A stretch of 64,000 nucleotides of DNA, taken from assembly GCA_021432635.1 (NCBI GenBank), contig MU270109.1, forward strand, positions 152,625-216,624, given 5' to 3'. Both the position numbers and the translations under genes were made by a program. Each line of letters begins with the position of its first letter. Positions within the stretch are counted from its first letter, which is position 1. Positions 10,681 through 22,114 of this stretch are shown piece by piece. The stretch is from Thozetella sp. PMI_491. Taxonomy: Eukaryota > Ascomycota > Sordariomycetes > Chaetosphaeriales > Chaetosphaeriaceae. Under the pieces are notes generated by a model, which worked only from the letters and a program-made list of their open reading frames with translations, was not told the DNA's origin and did no database searches.

Positions 10681-12156
10681 TGTGGCGGTGGCAGGCTGTT
10701 CGCGAGCTGAGCCGGACCGGTTAGGTGCAACAAGAAACCGAGCAGAGCTCTCTCCCAACTCGTGCCAAAGCTATACGGATGTTCTGTTCTTCGGCGGACT
10801 GGAGACGCTCCACCTATCCTCCTCGAGAACTGTTTTCCTTTCTTCCTCGCGTGTGCAGGGATGAGTCGGCGGCGTGGTCGTCGGGGTGTGGATCGGTTTG
10901 CGCGTCAAGGAATGCAAGGGCTCGTGGGCCCGGGTCGTCGGTGCTGGCGAAGCAAAAGAGGGAATCTCAAGTTGGTGTTGCAAATGAACGGAAGGGCGAG
11001 TCACAGATCGCGGGAGAGCATTGGCACGCGATATCGAGGGGACTCAGCACCAGGGAAGTGAGGGCGTCGAGGACACTTGGCGGCCGCTGGGGAAGGGAGG
11101 GAAAGGGAAGAGAGGAAAAGAGAGTGAGAATAGACTCGAGAAGAGGGTGTGGCTCCGGGCTGGCTGCAGGAGATGAGGCCCAAGGTTGCATCGCAAGGGG
11201 GGGGAGGGTGAAAGGGCAGGGGAATCGAGCTGGACAGCACAGAGTGGGGCCTGTGCTAAGCCAGTCAGCCGTCAATCAGGAATACGGCTCACCGTTGATC
11301 GCAGGGGGTTAGGTCTGGTTGGAGGGAGGGCTGTGGTGAGATCCGCTGGTTGGCGCGAGGGGGCCGACCGACACGCAGTCTGCCGTGGCCATACGAAGTA
11401 CTACAGACCGCTTTCCTCCCAGTCTCGGACCCAGCCCCCCCGCTCACTCGGTGTCTCTCAGCCAAGCAGGCTCCTTTGTTCTTGTCTAGTCCAAACGACG
11501 ATCAGTGCGCAGCACTAGTTATTGGTGTGTGTACCTCAGTAGCAGCTCTGAAGCCTCGGTAGGGCCTCTTGGCCGCCACAGCAAACAGCAAACAAAAAGG
11601 TCGAAAGGCCCAACCAGAGCGGTAGGCGGTCCGCTAGCTCGTACACCCCTCCCCAGACGGCCCCATTCTGGGCAGCTCCGTCGACGATCTCGTGCATTGT
11701 CCTAGGGAGCCCGGGCCACCATCCCACGCTAGGCCAGGAACCTGGCCGTGCCCATTGGACCATGTGGATGATCGGCCAAGTAGCGAGATTGTCAGCAGGG
11801 ATATGTGATTGGATGACAAAGATGACCACACCCCCCCTTGGCGCGAATTTTAGATGGTCCCCTTTTTCTGGCGGAGGGGGAACGGGCAAGACGGGGAGAG
11901 ACACGAGGGCAGGGGCCGAAACCTTGCCTCTTTCTTTGGGCGGGAATTGCTTCCCTGGAATGCGACACCTCTCTATTATTGCATCCGCTATTTTCTTCCC
12001 GATCGTCAGCTGTTGGTAAAAATGGCATCCATGGTCTGACGTTGTAGAATCCGGGTCGACTACGGCCTAATACAGTGATGTACCGTACTTATACGTGTCT
12101 CTCTACCAACTATGGCAAGTGGGAAGGAGCTCCAGCGGACGCTCTTTACCTTGACT

Positions 12157-12184
12157 TGGTCGGTCGGTCGGTCGGTCGGTCGGG
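12157..12184. repeat. (GGTC)n tetranucleotide microsatellite
   Basis: About six and a half uninterrupted GGTC units, clearly visible across the 12157-12184 stretch. Confidence 0.9.
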
Positions 12185-13027
12185 AGTTCCTGCTTGCCCC
12201 TCCGCACTGCTCGCACTGCTCACACGCACGCGGGCCAGCAGCTGTAGGTACCTTACGTATCACTAAGTAAGGAGCATACCCTCGAGCACAGCTGCTCAGC
12301 CACGAGAAGCAAAGGAAATCTCTCCCGACTCGGAATCACACGGTACAAGGCAGGCGGTCGCAGAGTCTGTCAAGCCACGAGTCCACATGGCGCGCGCCAC
12401 ACGGGCTCCAGGACCCAGTCCCCTCCCTACCCCTACCTGGAGCATGGGACGAACCGAGCTTGCCGGTCTTTGTTTTAGTGAAACACCGGCGTTTGCTCTG
12501 GCCCGTGCATGCTCCCACCCCAAGTCGTCGATCGTCATTCAGACCCCCAGACTTGCTAGGTCCCGCGTCGTCGATGGGCGCGTCCTCTCTGCCCGCCATT
12601 CGTCTCCGGACCACATAGCAGCAGGCATGAGGTCATATCGTGGCATCGGGCCCCCAAGACCCTTTATCTGTGACAACAGCGCTGGCGGTTGCCCATGGCG
12701 TGACTGGTGTGGCGGCCCGCTGCGACTTGGTGATGTGATTCAAGACCACGACGAAGCCAAGCCTGCCAATGAAAAGGCAAGATCCGAAGCCCCAAAGGCA
12801 AAGTGTGGAGGTTGCATCACGGCATCTGCCGCCTCTTTCTACCCACTCTAGGAAAGGCTGAGAGACAGGCATCCTCACGCTACAACTGTTGATGCATGCA
12901 CACACACTTGGTCACCCTCCACGGCTTGTTTTATAGGTGACTTGTTTATTAATTACCTTAGTCTTATCTACCGTGGCCGGTGTGCTCTGGAGGAGCAACG
13001 GCGAGGTGCTAGGCTACCAAAATTGGC

Positions 13028-13225
13028 ACATGCCGGCAAGCGAGCCTTCTCTCCCTTCCCTGTGGTCTGGTGACCAAGGGCTTGGGCTTGAGCTGGGCTG
13101 AGTTGGGCCGGAGTAGATAACAGGACGAAAACTGATACATGCCAGCAAGCGGGCCTTCTTTCCCTTCCCTTCGGTGTGATGACCAGAGGTTTAGGCTTAG
13201 CCGGGCTGGGCTGGGCCGATGTACA
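13028..13225. repeat. Degenerate direct repeat, two ~85-bp copies, period 109 bp
   Basis: Copy one begins ACATGCCGGCAAGCGAGCC at 13028 and copy two ACATGCCAGCAAGCGGGCC at 13137. Both continue with a pyrimidine tract, a GATGACCA/GGTGACCA block and a GGCTGGG-rich end. By eye they are about 80% identical, and many of the differences are transitions. Confidence 0.75.
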
Positions 13226-13933
13226 TGATCGCTGTAGGCTGGGTCTGGTCGAGACTCCAAGCATCCATCCTCTGAAGAGCGGCTAGGCCATTATGGAGGG
13301 GAGCATTGGTGACGACGAGAAGCTCTGGGCTTGCGACCTTGACGTACCTCAGTAGGAAACGGGATTACAAAGGGGGACCAAAATTGCCTGCTTGGCCGTC
13401 CTCCGCAAGAGGCGGGGAAGCGATGTCGAGTGTTCATTCGCTGCTACCTAGAAGCCGAGCTCTCCCGCCGTGTTGGTGATGGCTGGGACTAGGTGCTGGA
13501 ATGTTAGCTGTCCATCCACTCTTGACGAGTAGCTGAGCCGCATGAGCTCCTACTGTCTTGCTGGGAAGAGGAAGCCGAGATGTCGACAGGATGTTGTCCT
13601 GAAAGGTTGATCAGGTATGTTGTCGCTGCGGCCTGGAAGGTGAGGCTGAAGATTACACCCCGAAGAAAAGCAAAATATAGTGAAGCAAATGCGGCAAACA
13701 GCGCCGGGGATTTGCTGCGATCCGCGTTGGTATCGTGTCCAGATCCGCCACCCGACTGAACCAACCATTCGGAACTCGTACACAGAATGCTGACGCCAAC
13801 AACGCCGATGCAAGATTAGATCATGTCCCCATAGGGCCGGCTTTGTAGGCCAACCAACTCCAATGTTGCAAATGTTTGCGGAAAGATCCTCAGCAAGGAG
13901 GCATCCGACTTCAGAAGGCTCCGGCGAGCTCTC

Positions 13934-16180
13934 CTACTTGCGATAATAGGGGTCGTTCGGATCGCGCGGCGGGAGATCATGGCGATCCGGGCGCGAAGAG
14001 TGGTGGCCACTGGGCCCACGGGCCTGAGTTGTGCCAGGTGCACCATTCGACGCCGAGGATGGGTAGTTCAGGTGGGGATTCGGTGCAGCTGTCGAAGGGA
14101 GTGCAGCTGGCGTGGTACCTATGAAAGGGCCAAGACGAGCCAGGATGTTATGGAGCATCTGGTTGTCGATCGGGCCAGGAGCTGCACCCGGCGCAGGAGC
14201 GGGGGCCTGGGTGGGCACCGCAGGAGCTGGTCCCCGGGAACTCGGCGTGAACGAGTACGGCGGAGGTGGGAAAGCGGGCATGCCCGGGAAAGCGGGAGCA
14301 GGCGGCACAGGAGGTGCACTGGCTTGGCCATAGGCGGCAGCCGAGGTGGCGGGAACCGCGGGAGGGACATAGGGGGCGTGCTGGGCCCAGCTGAAGGTCG
14401 TATCGCGGCTGGGATAGCCATTCATGGGGGCAGTGTGATGCGCCGGAGCCGGAGCCGGAGCCGGGACGTACGAGCGTGGTCCATGCGAGTAGCCGGAGGC
14501 ACCATCGTTGGCGTAGTTGCTGCCATAACCACCAGGGCCAGAGCGATCCTGCTGGCCGCCAGTGTAGTGGCCATCGTGACCAGGATACTGTAGGGCGTCG
14601 GGATGAACAGGAAAGGGAAGTGCGAGGTTAGGGGGGCCGCCATACGACTGAGGGGCGTCGTGGCTATGGCGGGATGCAGAATAATTCTCCTGGCGAGGTC
14701 GGCTGTATGGGCTATTGCGGTCACGACGCTGCCGGCGGTCCTCCTTATGGCCGCGAGAATTGCCACGAGCCGGATTGCGTGAGGCTTGGTTGTCCCTGCG
14801 GTTGTCCCGGCGCCAGTCTTGATGGGATATGCCGGTTGCGGCGCCGCGCGCCGAGGGCACCCGGTCCCGAGTTTGTGCATCAGAGAGTTGGGGACGACGG
14901 AGCGGGGTGTAGTCAGTCGGTTCGTCATAGTCCAGATAAGAGGCAAAATCGTTGTTCTGCGGCAGAGGCCCGCCGACCTGAGCAGCCTCGTAATGACCAG
15001 CTCGGCCGCGGTAGCCTCCACGACTGCCACGGGGATTGCGGCTGGAGTTACGACTGTCGTTCTGGTTCCGGCCGCGATGAGGTGAGTGATTCGAATAACC
15101 CGTGCTGTCGATGCTGCCATTGCGAGCACGGCTTCTGACACGAGAGGGAGCAGTCGAGTTGCGGCTACGCGGTCCATGGCTGCGGAGAGCTACCTTCTCC
15201 AGCTCATCATCTGAAAAAAATTCCGAGTTGGCATCCGATTCGTCGTGGACGTTACTCGAATCACGTCCCTTGTGCTTCCTAGCGGCTTCGAGCGGAGCCA
15301 AAACAGCGCTGCGGGCTGGAAAGAATATTCTCAGACCCTTGAATATGCCAAATTCTTCGATCAGACTGGCTGGGTCGAAGCCGACGCGGTAGAAAGGGAA
15401 GTTAACAGGGCCGAAGAGGTCAGATACAGCTCCGATCACCCGCCGATCTTCAAGACAAAGGACGGTGCCAATATCGAGAGGCGTTGAGAGTCCCGCACCC
15501 ATGCCGCGGATAGTGATCCATTGGCCGGTAATGCAGTGGACTATACCGATTTCACGGATTTCGTCCGTTGGATTGATCACAACTGAGGGAATAGGGAGAG
15601 GCACAAGCTCGATCTCGTTCTTGGTCCGTGGGGGTTTTGACATCCCCATTCCATCTGCTCCCTCATCGTCAACATCCTCCAAGAGGTGCTGAGGGATCGG
15701 GGGTGCCTCCCCCTCGTCGCCACTATCGTCTTCCGAGCTGTCATCGTCAGAGCTACTGTCCTCTGAGCTGCTGCTGACTTCCTCGGTTTCCTTGTTGTTG
15801 TCACCGTGCGAGTCATGGCCTGAATCGGAATCTGAGTCGCTGCTAGAGTCGGACGCCTTATCCGCATCAGTGCGGCCATCATTATTGCTCGCCTGGTTGT
15901 CATTGCCTGTGGACGCATCGCCGGGCATGGTGTCACCAGTCGTATCAGCTACCACAGCCGAAGATGCCGCTGTGTTGGTTTCCTCCGACTTGACGTCAGC
16001 GGTCATATCGGAGCACGCTTCACTGTTCATATCCTCTGGCTTTGTGTTGCCGGTCGCACCGTTGAGAGTCGTCTCGTCATGGACAAGGTCATTGGTGCCA
16101 GCCATGGCAAGCAAGACAGACTCAGTCTCTTGGACATGGCCGTGATCGCTCGGCGCCGCGCCCTCGGGTGCGGTACTCAT
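13934..16180 (-). CDS. NAF1: H/ACA ribonucleoprotein assembly factor NAF1
   Basis: Single-exon gene of 748 residues; the first in-frame ATG is at 16180. Residues 1-185 are acidic and serine-rich, with a DSSSDSDSDS-type tract near 110-155. The Gar1/Naf1 beta-barrel core spans about 187-325: IELVPLPIPSVVINPTDEI, GIVHCITGQWITIRG, LDIGTVLCLEDRRVIGAVSD and LFGPVNFPFYRVGF, followed by the Naf1-typical acidic HDESDANSEFFSDDELE. The C-terminal 400 residues are low complexity, first Arg/Gly/Asn/Ser-rich, then Pro/Ala-rich. Naf1 binds the Cbf5/dyskerin complex during nuclear H/ACA snoRNP assembly and is later replaced by Gar1. It is divergently transcribed from ALG9 across 915 nt. The skewed composition creates many long antisense frames, which I regard as artefacts. 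Confidence 0.93.
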   Translation of the reverse strand: MSTAPEGAAPSDHGHVQETESVLLAMAGTNDLVHDETTLNGATGNTKPEDMNSEACSDMTADVKSEETNTAASSAVVADTTGDTMPGDASTGNDNQASNNDGRTDADKASDSSSDSDSDSGHDSHGDNNKETEEVSSSSEDSSSDDDSSEDDSGDEGEAPPIPQHLLEDVDDEGADGMGMSKPPRTKNEIELVPLPIPSVVINPTDEIREIGIVHCITGQWITIRGMGAGLSTPLDIGTVLCLEDRRVIGAVSDLFGPVNFPFYRVGFDPASLIEEFGIFKGLRIFFPARSAVLAPLEAARKHKGRDSSNVHDESDANSEFFSDDELEKVALRSHGPRSRNSTAPSRVRSRARNGSIDSTGYSNHSPHRGRNQNDSRNSSRNPRGSRGGYRGRAGHYEAAQVGGPLPQNNDFASYLDYDEPTDYTPLRRPQLSDAQTRDRVPSARGAATGISHQDWRRDNRRDNQASRNPARGNSRGHKEDRRQRRDRNSPYSRPRQENYSASRHSHDAPQSYGGPPNLALPFPVHPDALQYPGHDGHYTGGQQDRSGPGGYGSNYANDGASGYSHGPRSYVPAPAPAPAHHTAPMNGYPSRDTTFSWAQHAPYVPPAVPATSAAAYGQASAPPVPPAPAFPGMPAFPPPPYSFTPSSRGPAPAVPTQAPAPAPGAAPGPIDNQMLHNILARLGPFIGTTPAALPSTAAPNPHLNYPSSASNGAPGTTQARGPSGHHSSRPDRHDLPPRDPNDPYYRK

Positions 16181-17095
16181 GGCTGCGGTTGTCGTTCTGC
16201 GGAGCAAATTTGAGAGAGTAAGGTGTGGGGGTAAGGATCGGGTTGGGGGATAGTAGTTGTGATGATGTCGTCGCGTTGAACTGCTCTCTACTGGACGGGC
16301 TGTCAGGGAGGGGCTGCCAGGGAGGCGATGAGGCGGAGACGGAAGAGAGCAATACTGACGTCAATGAGAAATATCTGGAGTCGGTTTAGACTCGGTAAGA
16401 TTCCGAGGTGGTAGGATCGAGACGGGATAGGTGCAAGGGAGAGAATGCTTGTGAGCAGGAAAGGCTGGCAAGGTGAGGTGGCGGTCGTGCCTGAGCAGAA
16501 GGAGTTGGCACCGCGAGAGGCCCGGCTGAGCGCTCACGAGGATAAACAAGCTCCTAGTAACTTTGAAAGGAGACCAATGTAGATATGGGAGGGCAAGAGA
16601 GGGTGTAGGATTGTGCTGTATCACGACGCGCGATCAAGAGCGCGGAGACAACAAAGTCGATGGCGAACGAAGGTGAAGAGAAAATTTGCGCCGGCCGAGG
16701 CTTTGGATTTAAGAATTGAGAGTTGTGAGCGCGAACGCTCGGACCACACTAAGTTGGAGGCTCAATTCACGAACATCGCGCTCCTAGATGTTCGTTGTGA
16801 TGAGGCCGGACGCATTCTGTCCAAATTTGCTGCGGTTTCGATGCCCCGATGTCCGCCGTCGCAAATGTTGACCTGCCTTTGCTCCCCACCAAGAAACTTT
16901 TAAGTGGGGCTGTTGATAACGATAATGATTAGATATCTAACCGGGCCCTTAGTGCCGCACCGCGCACGGGTGAAGGTGGCAAGTGGGCATCCAGCTCCCC
17001 CAGCTGAAACCTAGAGGCTTCCTTGAGCTCTCTTTCAAGCCAGTCGTTGCTCGTGAGAGGACGAGCGACCGATCGCAAAACAGCGCACAGCAATC
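16181..17095. other. Divergent promoter region NAF1 / ALG9
   Basis: A 915-nt spacer between outward-facing start codons. No clear TATA box or protein-binding palindrome stands out, and the frames in it have no family features. Confidence 0.5.
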
Positions 17096-19204
17096 ATGGC
17101 ACCGCCGAGGAAAAAGAACGAGGACGGGGAGTTCGTGCACCCCAGTGCCTCCCATGCTAAGAAGAAGTAAGCTTTCATCTCATCCTTCTGTCCTCTCGGA
17201 ACCATTGCGACAAGCAGCGACCAAAAGGGGGCTACTAGGGACAGCTTCCTAGACGCGAAACCTCCAGACGACAGATGCTCAGAACCATCCGGTCTCCTTT
17301 TCTAGACCTCCTCGTATAGCAGCTAACATCTTCCTCCCCAGAAAGACAAGCCCCTATGGCATAGAGCCCATCTCGGCATTCTACCTCTTCCTCATCGCTA
17401 ATTCTGTCGCCGCATTATTCGCCCCCATCCAAGATTGCGACGAGACATTCAACTACTGGGAGCCGACCCACTACCTCAGCCATGGCTATGGCTTGCAGAC
17501 TTGGGAATACTCGCCGGACTACGCCATCCGTAGCTGGCTGTACATCGGGCTCCATGCCATCTTTGGGAACTTGCGGAGGATCTTCCCTCGTCCTTCCAAG
17601 GTTCGGTCCACCGCGTGCTTTTGCCCCGCCCCAAGTCCCCTCCATCACTGACAACCATTGTGCATCCAGGTCGCCGAGTTTTACTTTGTACGATTGGTCC
17701 TAGCCTTCGTCTGCGCTCTCTGCCAGACCCTTTTGTGGAGGGTCATCAGCGGCACCCTCAACCCACGAATTGGTTACTTCTTCATCGCCGCCATCATCTT
17801 CAGCCCGGGTAACTTTCACTCGAGCACGGCGTATCTGCCTTCGAGCTTCGCCATGTACACAGTCATGCTAGGCACGGCCGCCTTCATGAACTGGCGTGGT
17901 GGACTCAAGACCTCTCAGGGCATGTTCTGGTTCGCGCTGGGCGGGGTCGTCGGCTGGCCTTTTGCGGCCGCTTTGTGCGCCCCTTTCTTGGTTGAGGAGG
18001 GCATTCTGTCCCTCCTGAGCGACAAGGACCGTTTCATCGAGGCCATCATCCGCGTGAGCCGTGGTGTTGTGGCAGCTCTGGTCATTGTTGTACGCTCCCG
18101 CCCTTCCCCCCCTTAATGTTTCCCACTCACCAACCTGGACATGGCTGACTGCTCCAGGCCGTCGACACCGCCATAAACACCTTCTTCTATAGGAAGGTCG
18201 AGGTTGTGTCTTGGAACATCGTCAAGTACAACATCTTCTCCTCTACTGGGGGGCCTGATTTGTACGGAACGGAGCCTTGGACATTCTATTTCAAGAACCT
18301 GCTGCTGAACTTCAACATCTGGTTCATCCTGGCCCTCGGCTCCCTTCCTTTGTTTCTCCTGCACAAGACCTTCTCTCGCTCAACCCAAGGCTTCCAATCC
18401 GGTCTTCGCACCGTCGTGTTTCTAGCCCCTTTCTACATGTGGCTTACCATCTTTATCCTCCAGCCTCACAAGGAGGAGCGCTTCATGTATCCAGCATATC
18501 CCCTACTCGCGCTGAACGCGGCAATTGCTCTCCATATCATTCTCGCCGCAGTCGGCTCCTCGGATCCAAAGACACTGGTGGGCATGATTCCCGCGAGGCT
18601 CAAGCTGTTTGCCGTCACGTTGCTTCTCATGGCTTCGATTGAGGTCGGCCTCTCGCGCACCTGGAGTTTGTACTCCAACTACTCAGCGCCCCTTTCTGTC
18701 TATCAGCCGCTGCAGGACGTCGGTAACCCTGGCGATAACGTGTGCTTCGGCAAGGAGTGGTACCGCTTCCCGAGCTCCTACTTCCTCCCGCTGAACATGA
18801 AGGCCAAGTTTATTCGCTCTGAATTCCGGGGTCTTCTCCCAGGCGAGTTCTCCGAGGCCCGTACAGGCTTTGGCTTCTGGAGTGGCACTTGGCTTCCTAC
18901 AAGTGGGATGAACGACCAAAACGAGGAGGACCTGAGCAAGTATGTGGACCAGCGGGCATGCAACTTCCTTGTCGACACCCAATATCCGGTGCAGCAGGGA
19001 TCTCCTGAGTGGCAGCCGCCCCCCAACGAACCCGATTATATAGCCGATGTGGAGCACTGGCAAGAAGTCAAGTGTGTGCCATTCCTAGACGCGGCCAGCA
19101 CCTCGTTCATTGCGCGGACCTTGTGGCTGCCCGACCTGCCATTCGTACCGGACAACCTGCGGAGGAAGTGGGGACGACACTGCCTCCTTCGGCGTAAGAA
19201 GTGA
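17096..19204 (+). CDS. ALG9: ER alpha-1,2-mannosyltransferase ALG9
   Basis: Four exons, join(17096..17166,17342..17600,17670..18089,18158..19204), 598 residues. Introns are 175, 69 and 68 nt, and the first has an AGCTAACAT branch point. GT22-family signatures are the luminal acidic motif DCDETFNYWEPTHYL, the GYGLQTWEYSP block and the conserved QPHKEERFMYPAYPLL late in the protein, with eight or more hydrophobic membrane helices between. ALG9 adds mannose from dolichol-phosphate-mannose to the lipid-linked oligosaccharide in the ER lumen during N-glycan precursor assembly. The short basic first exon (MAPPRKKNEDGEF) is cytosolic. Length is normal for fungal ALG9. The GH47 mannosidase at 56-58 kb acts later on the same glycans. 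Confidence 0.96.
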
Positions 19205-19647
19205 ACAAAAAAGGAGAGGACGGGAGTGAGGATAGGGTAACACATTGAGGTTGTTGTACAGAGGACGGACATGTAATCATACTCCGGCGTTGAGTATAAA
19301 GAAAACTGAGAGGCACCGCGAAAAGAGGTTGCTACAAGATAGGTATGCGAATCAATAACAAATGATTGATTGGTTTGAACAAATTACACTCCTAGTCTCT
19401 GCTTTCGTCAAGTATTGGCCTCGTTGTCTACGACAAGCACGCATGGTATGACATTCAAGAACATCTCGCTGGGAGATATCATTCATGGATATTCTTGAAA
19501 CAAAAACCCAAGCTCCCTACTGTCGGCAAAAGATGGGTGTTTCTTTCACTAGCCTCCGCAGAACAGCCATATCGTCTTCTTTCTGCTACAGTGCTCTCTT
19601 TGGCACCCGTTTCAATCGTTGGCAGTATCGCCATTGTAAAAGTGAAT
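19205..19647. other. Convergent 3' spacer between ALG9 and CBM1 gene
   Basis: Holds the 3' UTRs of two converging genes. An alternative last exon of the CBM1 gene could reach down to 19479. Confidence 0.5.
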
Positions 19648-20770
19648 CTACCCTGGGTCAGCGGGGTGGATGGGTGACATGGATAAGGGATTCTGTGAAG
19701 TACCTACCGTCTCGTCTGAACACCCGCTTGGTGTCTGGTACCCATAGGCCCCGGTATTAATGTACAACGCGCTGTTTTTGCACACGAGCCATGCTGCGAG
19801 GTTCTGCCGCTTGATCTCCGGAGTGCTCCATGTCACAGCGTCGCCCTGGAACACAAACGTGCCGAACTCATTTTTAGTCGCGTTGAACCACGTCGCCAAG
19901 GTCCGCTGTGTGAGGTCTGTAGGCTTCTCAACATTGAGGTAGAGCGACGTGCCTCCTGTTGAATCAATCAGTTGGCCGTCCACGATGTTGAACTGACCGG
20001 CCGTCTTAGACGAGCCTAAGATGGCTGTGTTTGCCGTGTTGGCCGGGCTGGTCTGCAGGTATTTGTGGAAGTTTGGCGCCTCGACGGCGCGAATCCAGTA
20101 CTGTCCCTTGGAAAGCGTTGTGGGCGTCGCGACGCGCTTGGCATTAGTCGGCTTCGGTGGCGCCAGGGCATCCAGATCTGGAGCTGTATATTCTGGATCC
20201 GGTCGGAGGGTGATGGTCTTGCCGCCAACGACGATAGTGGTATATTGCGTGTTTCCTTGGGCCTGAGAGACCGGCTGGGCGGTTGGTTGGGCGCTCGACT
20301 GGGCGCTCGGTTGGGTGCCCGGGGTTATGAAGGAGATATAGGTTGTCACGATAGGGTTAGGGGGGCTGGCCGTCTGAATCGGCGCGTCTGGAACACCACC
20401 AGAGAAGCCAGGACCGGCTCCTCCTTGGGCGACGATTGCCCCGTCGTCAGTGCCAGGAACGCACTGAGAGTACCAAGGGCTGACCGGGAATATTAGCTCT
20501 GGCTCGAATGGCCCGTGGCTTCCGGTGACTGTGGTAGGGATTACTTACTTCCCGTAGTTGCAGTAGTTATTCTTCGGGCAAGCCGTTGGGCCTGTGTACT
20601 TTGAGCCACCGCCTTTTATTTTAGTATCATGTTAGCAAAGGCTGAGCGCAGGCGTTTTGCTTGGTGTGAAGAAGAGGAGTGGCTAACTCACATTGTCCCC
20701 AAGAGCTCTGGAGCCTCTGAGCGGAAGCTGCGCCGAGCAACAGCAGGGCGGGAAGGAGGGCTAGCGGCAT
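19648..20770 (-). CDS. Secreted CBM1 (cellulose-binding) protein with unassigned C-terminal domain
   Basis: Three exons, complement(join(19648..20479,20549..20612,20692..20770)), 324 residues. Residues 1-17 are a signal peptide (MPLALLPALLLLGAASA). A CBM1 follows at about 19-57 with the standard four cysteines and binding aromatics: WGQCGG, GPTACPKNNYC and NPWYSQC. Two introns (79 and 69 nt) lie inside the CBM1. A Gln/Ser/Ala-rich linker with SAQPTAQ repeats leads to a ~160-residue C-terminal domain, including GQYWIRAVEAPNFHKYLQT and WSTPEIKRQNLAAWLVC, that I cannot assign to an enzyme family. CBM1 binds crystalline cellulose, so the protein probably acts extracellularly on plant cell walls. 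An in-frame upstream ATG exists at 20839, but 20770 gives the better signal peptide. A possible 55-nt intron (19653-19707) would give another C-terminus ending at 19479. Confidence 0.88.
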
Positions 20771-22114
20771 AATGATGCAAACTCCCAACACGATCAAGGA
20801 GGTGGAGGGATTACCAAGGACCAGGGATGGGGTGCTCATCCACTGGCGGGGAGCTCTGGGGTCGAGCCAACCCGTCCTATATACGCATATCCCGTTGGCT
20901 CGTCTCCCATACCGTCAGCCTGAGCCTTGGGGGAAGAGATACCACGACTGCCGGCGTTGCCGCGGGAGCGGTCGACCTGGATATCCAAAGATCCGGACGC
21001 CAAGGCAAGGCGGCCGGCCGTCACTTTCTCATCAAGGCACCCTGTCCCTGTCTTCCCGATGCAGGTCCACACGGCAGAAAGGGGAACCTGCATCGGCGGC
21101 CTATGATAAGGCAGCTTTCGCGGGTAGGTGGCTCGCTTGAGCGATTGTCGGGAATCCCTCGTGGCCGCCGTGGGGATGGCCTGCTCGCTGGCGGTCAGAC
21201 AAGCACGCCTGAGCTCGCCCGCGTGTGCGCGAATCAGAGGGCTCTGGCAATCTAGCTGCCGCGTTCGACATTGGACGGCTCACACATGGTGGAACCGGCG
21301 CTCGGTTGCCGATGACAGACGTCCGGACCAAGCTTTGGGGGTGGGTGGCTGGCTAAGTGCGAAGCTCTGGAGCTCCGGTGCTCTTGAGAATAGCCTGATG
21401 GTAGCTGGCCGGTGAAGATAAGGGACCGGAGTGGATTCCCGGTTTGGCCGGGACGAATCGCGGGATTTTGGCCTGCACTTTTGAAGTCCATATTAAGTTT
21501 ATTTATGTAGTAGGTAGCTAAGTGTGGAATAATGTCCGACGCATGCCACTCCAAGGCCGACTGCAGCGGCCAGTTCCCGGCCAGACCTCCCAGAGCCGCC
21601 GCAGCTGCGTGGTGAACACTGCATCGAACAGATCGAGGCAGACCTGGTTCCTCCTGATAGAGTGCAAGCTGTGAAAATAGCCATAGTGGGCCTCCTCCTG
21701 CTCCTTGGGTTTGCATATGGCGCGTCGAACCTGTCGGACCACTCGAACCACACGGGCTGCGTAGTCTAAATTCATTATCTCCCATCGAACCATCCTTCTC
21801 TCGCGACGCGAGCGTCAAGATGTGGTCAGCCGTGCCCAGGGTGCCAAGGTCCTCGAAACACAAAAACAAAAGGGTCCCATCGCCAAGGGACGGAAGATGT
21901 AGGGACGACGGGCTTGCTGCGTACAACAGCATTGTGCCTATACCATAGAACACCCATTCCTCATGTATTACAACCCACGGCCTGCGGCACGGCACCCGGG
22001 TCTTCGGATCCAGGCTCCCTAGTGGCCTGCATCCAGAAGCCGTGCCAGCGCGGCCACATGCGTGAAGGCGCACCGAACGTTTGGCGGCGGCAGAAAAAAA
22101 GGCGAGATTAGCGC
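20771..22114. other. Intergenic, 1.3 kb
   Basis: Contains the CBM1 promoter and the 3' flank of the F-box gene. A protein-like minus-strand frame at 21518-21793 (91 codons) is discussed as a finding. No RNA gene or repeat was seen. Confidence 0.45.
20878..20884 (-). promoter_or_regulatory. TATA-like element of the CBM1 gene
   Basis: On the minus strand the sequence reads GTATATA. It lies about 110 nt upstream of the preferred ATG at 20770 and about 40 nt upstream of the alternative ATG, which supports the downstream start. Confidence 0.45.

Larger units (their letters stand above)
10681..13933. other. Large intergenic spacer, 3.25 kb
   Basis: The left part is the promoter and 5' UTR of the SH3 gene. 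It also holds a (GGTC)n tract near 12160 and two degenerate copies of an ~85-bp repeat at 13028-13225. A 154-codon plus-strand frame at 12387-12851 and an 86-codon minus-strand frame near 13504-13764 show no recognisable domain, and I do not call them. Confidence 0.5.

Noticed and set aside
9364-10864. Long plus-strand frames (up to 294 codons) opposite the SH3 gene
   Set aside because: Antisense shadows of GC-rich, repeat-like coding sequence with no independent family match.
12387-12851. 154-codon plus-strand frame in the 3.2-kb spacer
   Set aside because: No domain, no signal peptide and no promoter evidence; composition resembles the surrounding noncoding DNA.
14422-15177. 251-codon minus-strand frame and several plus-strand frames inside the NAF1 gene
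   Set aside because: They are other-phase or opposite-strand products of NAF1's low-complexity C-terminal coding sequence.
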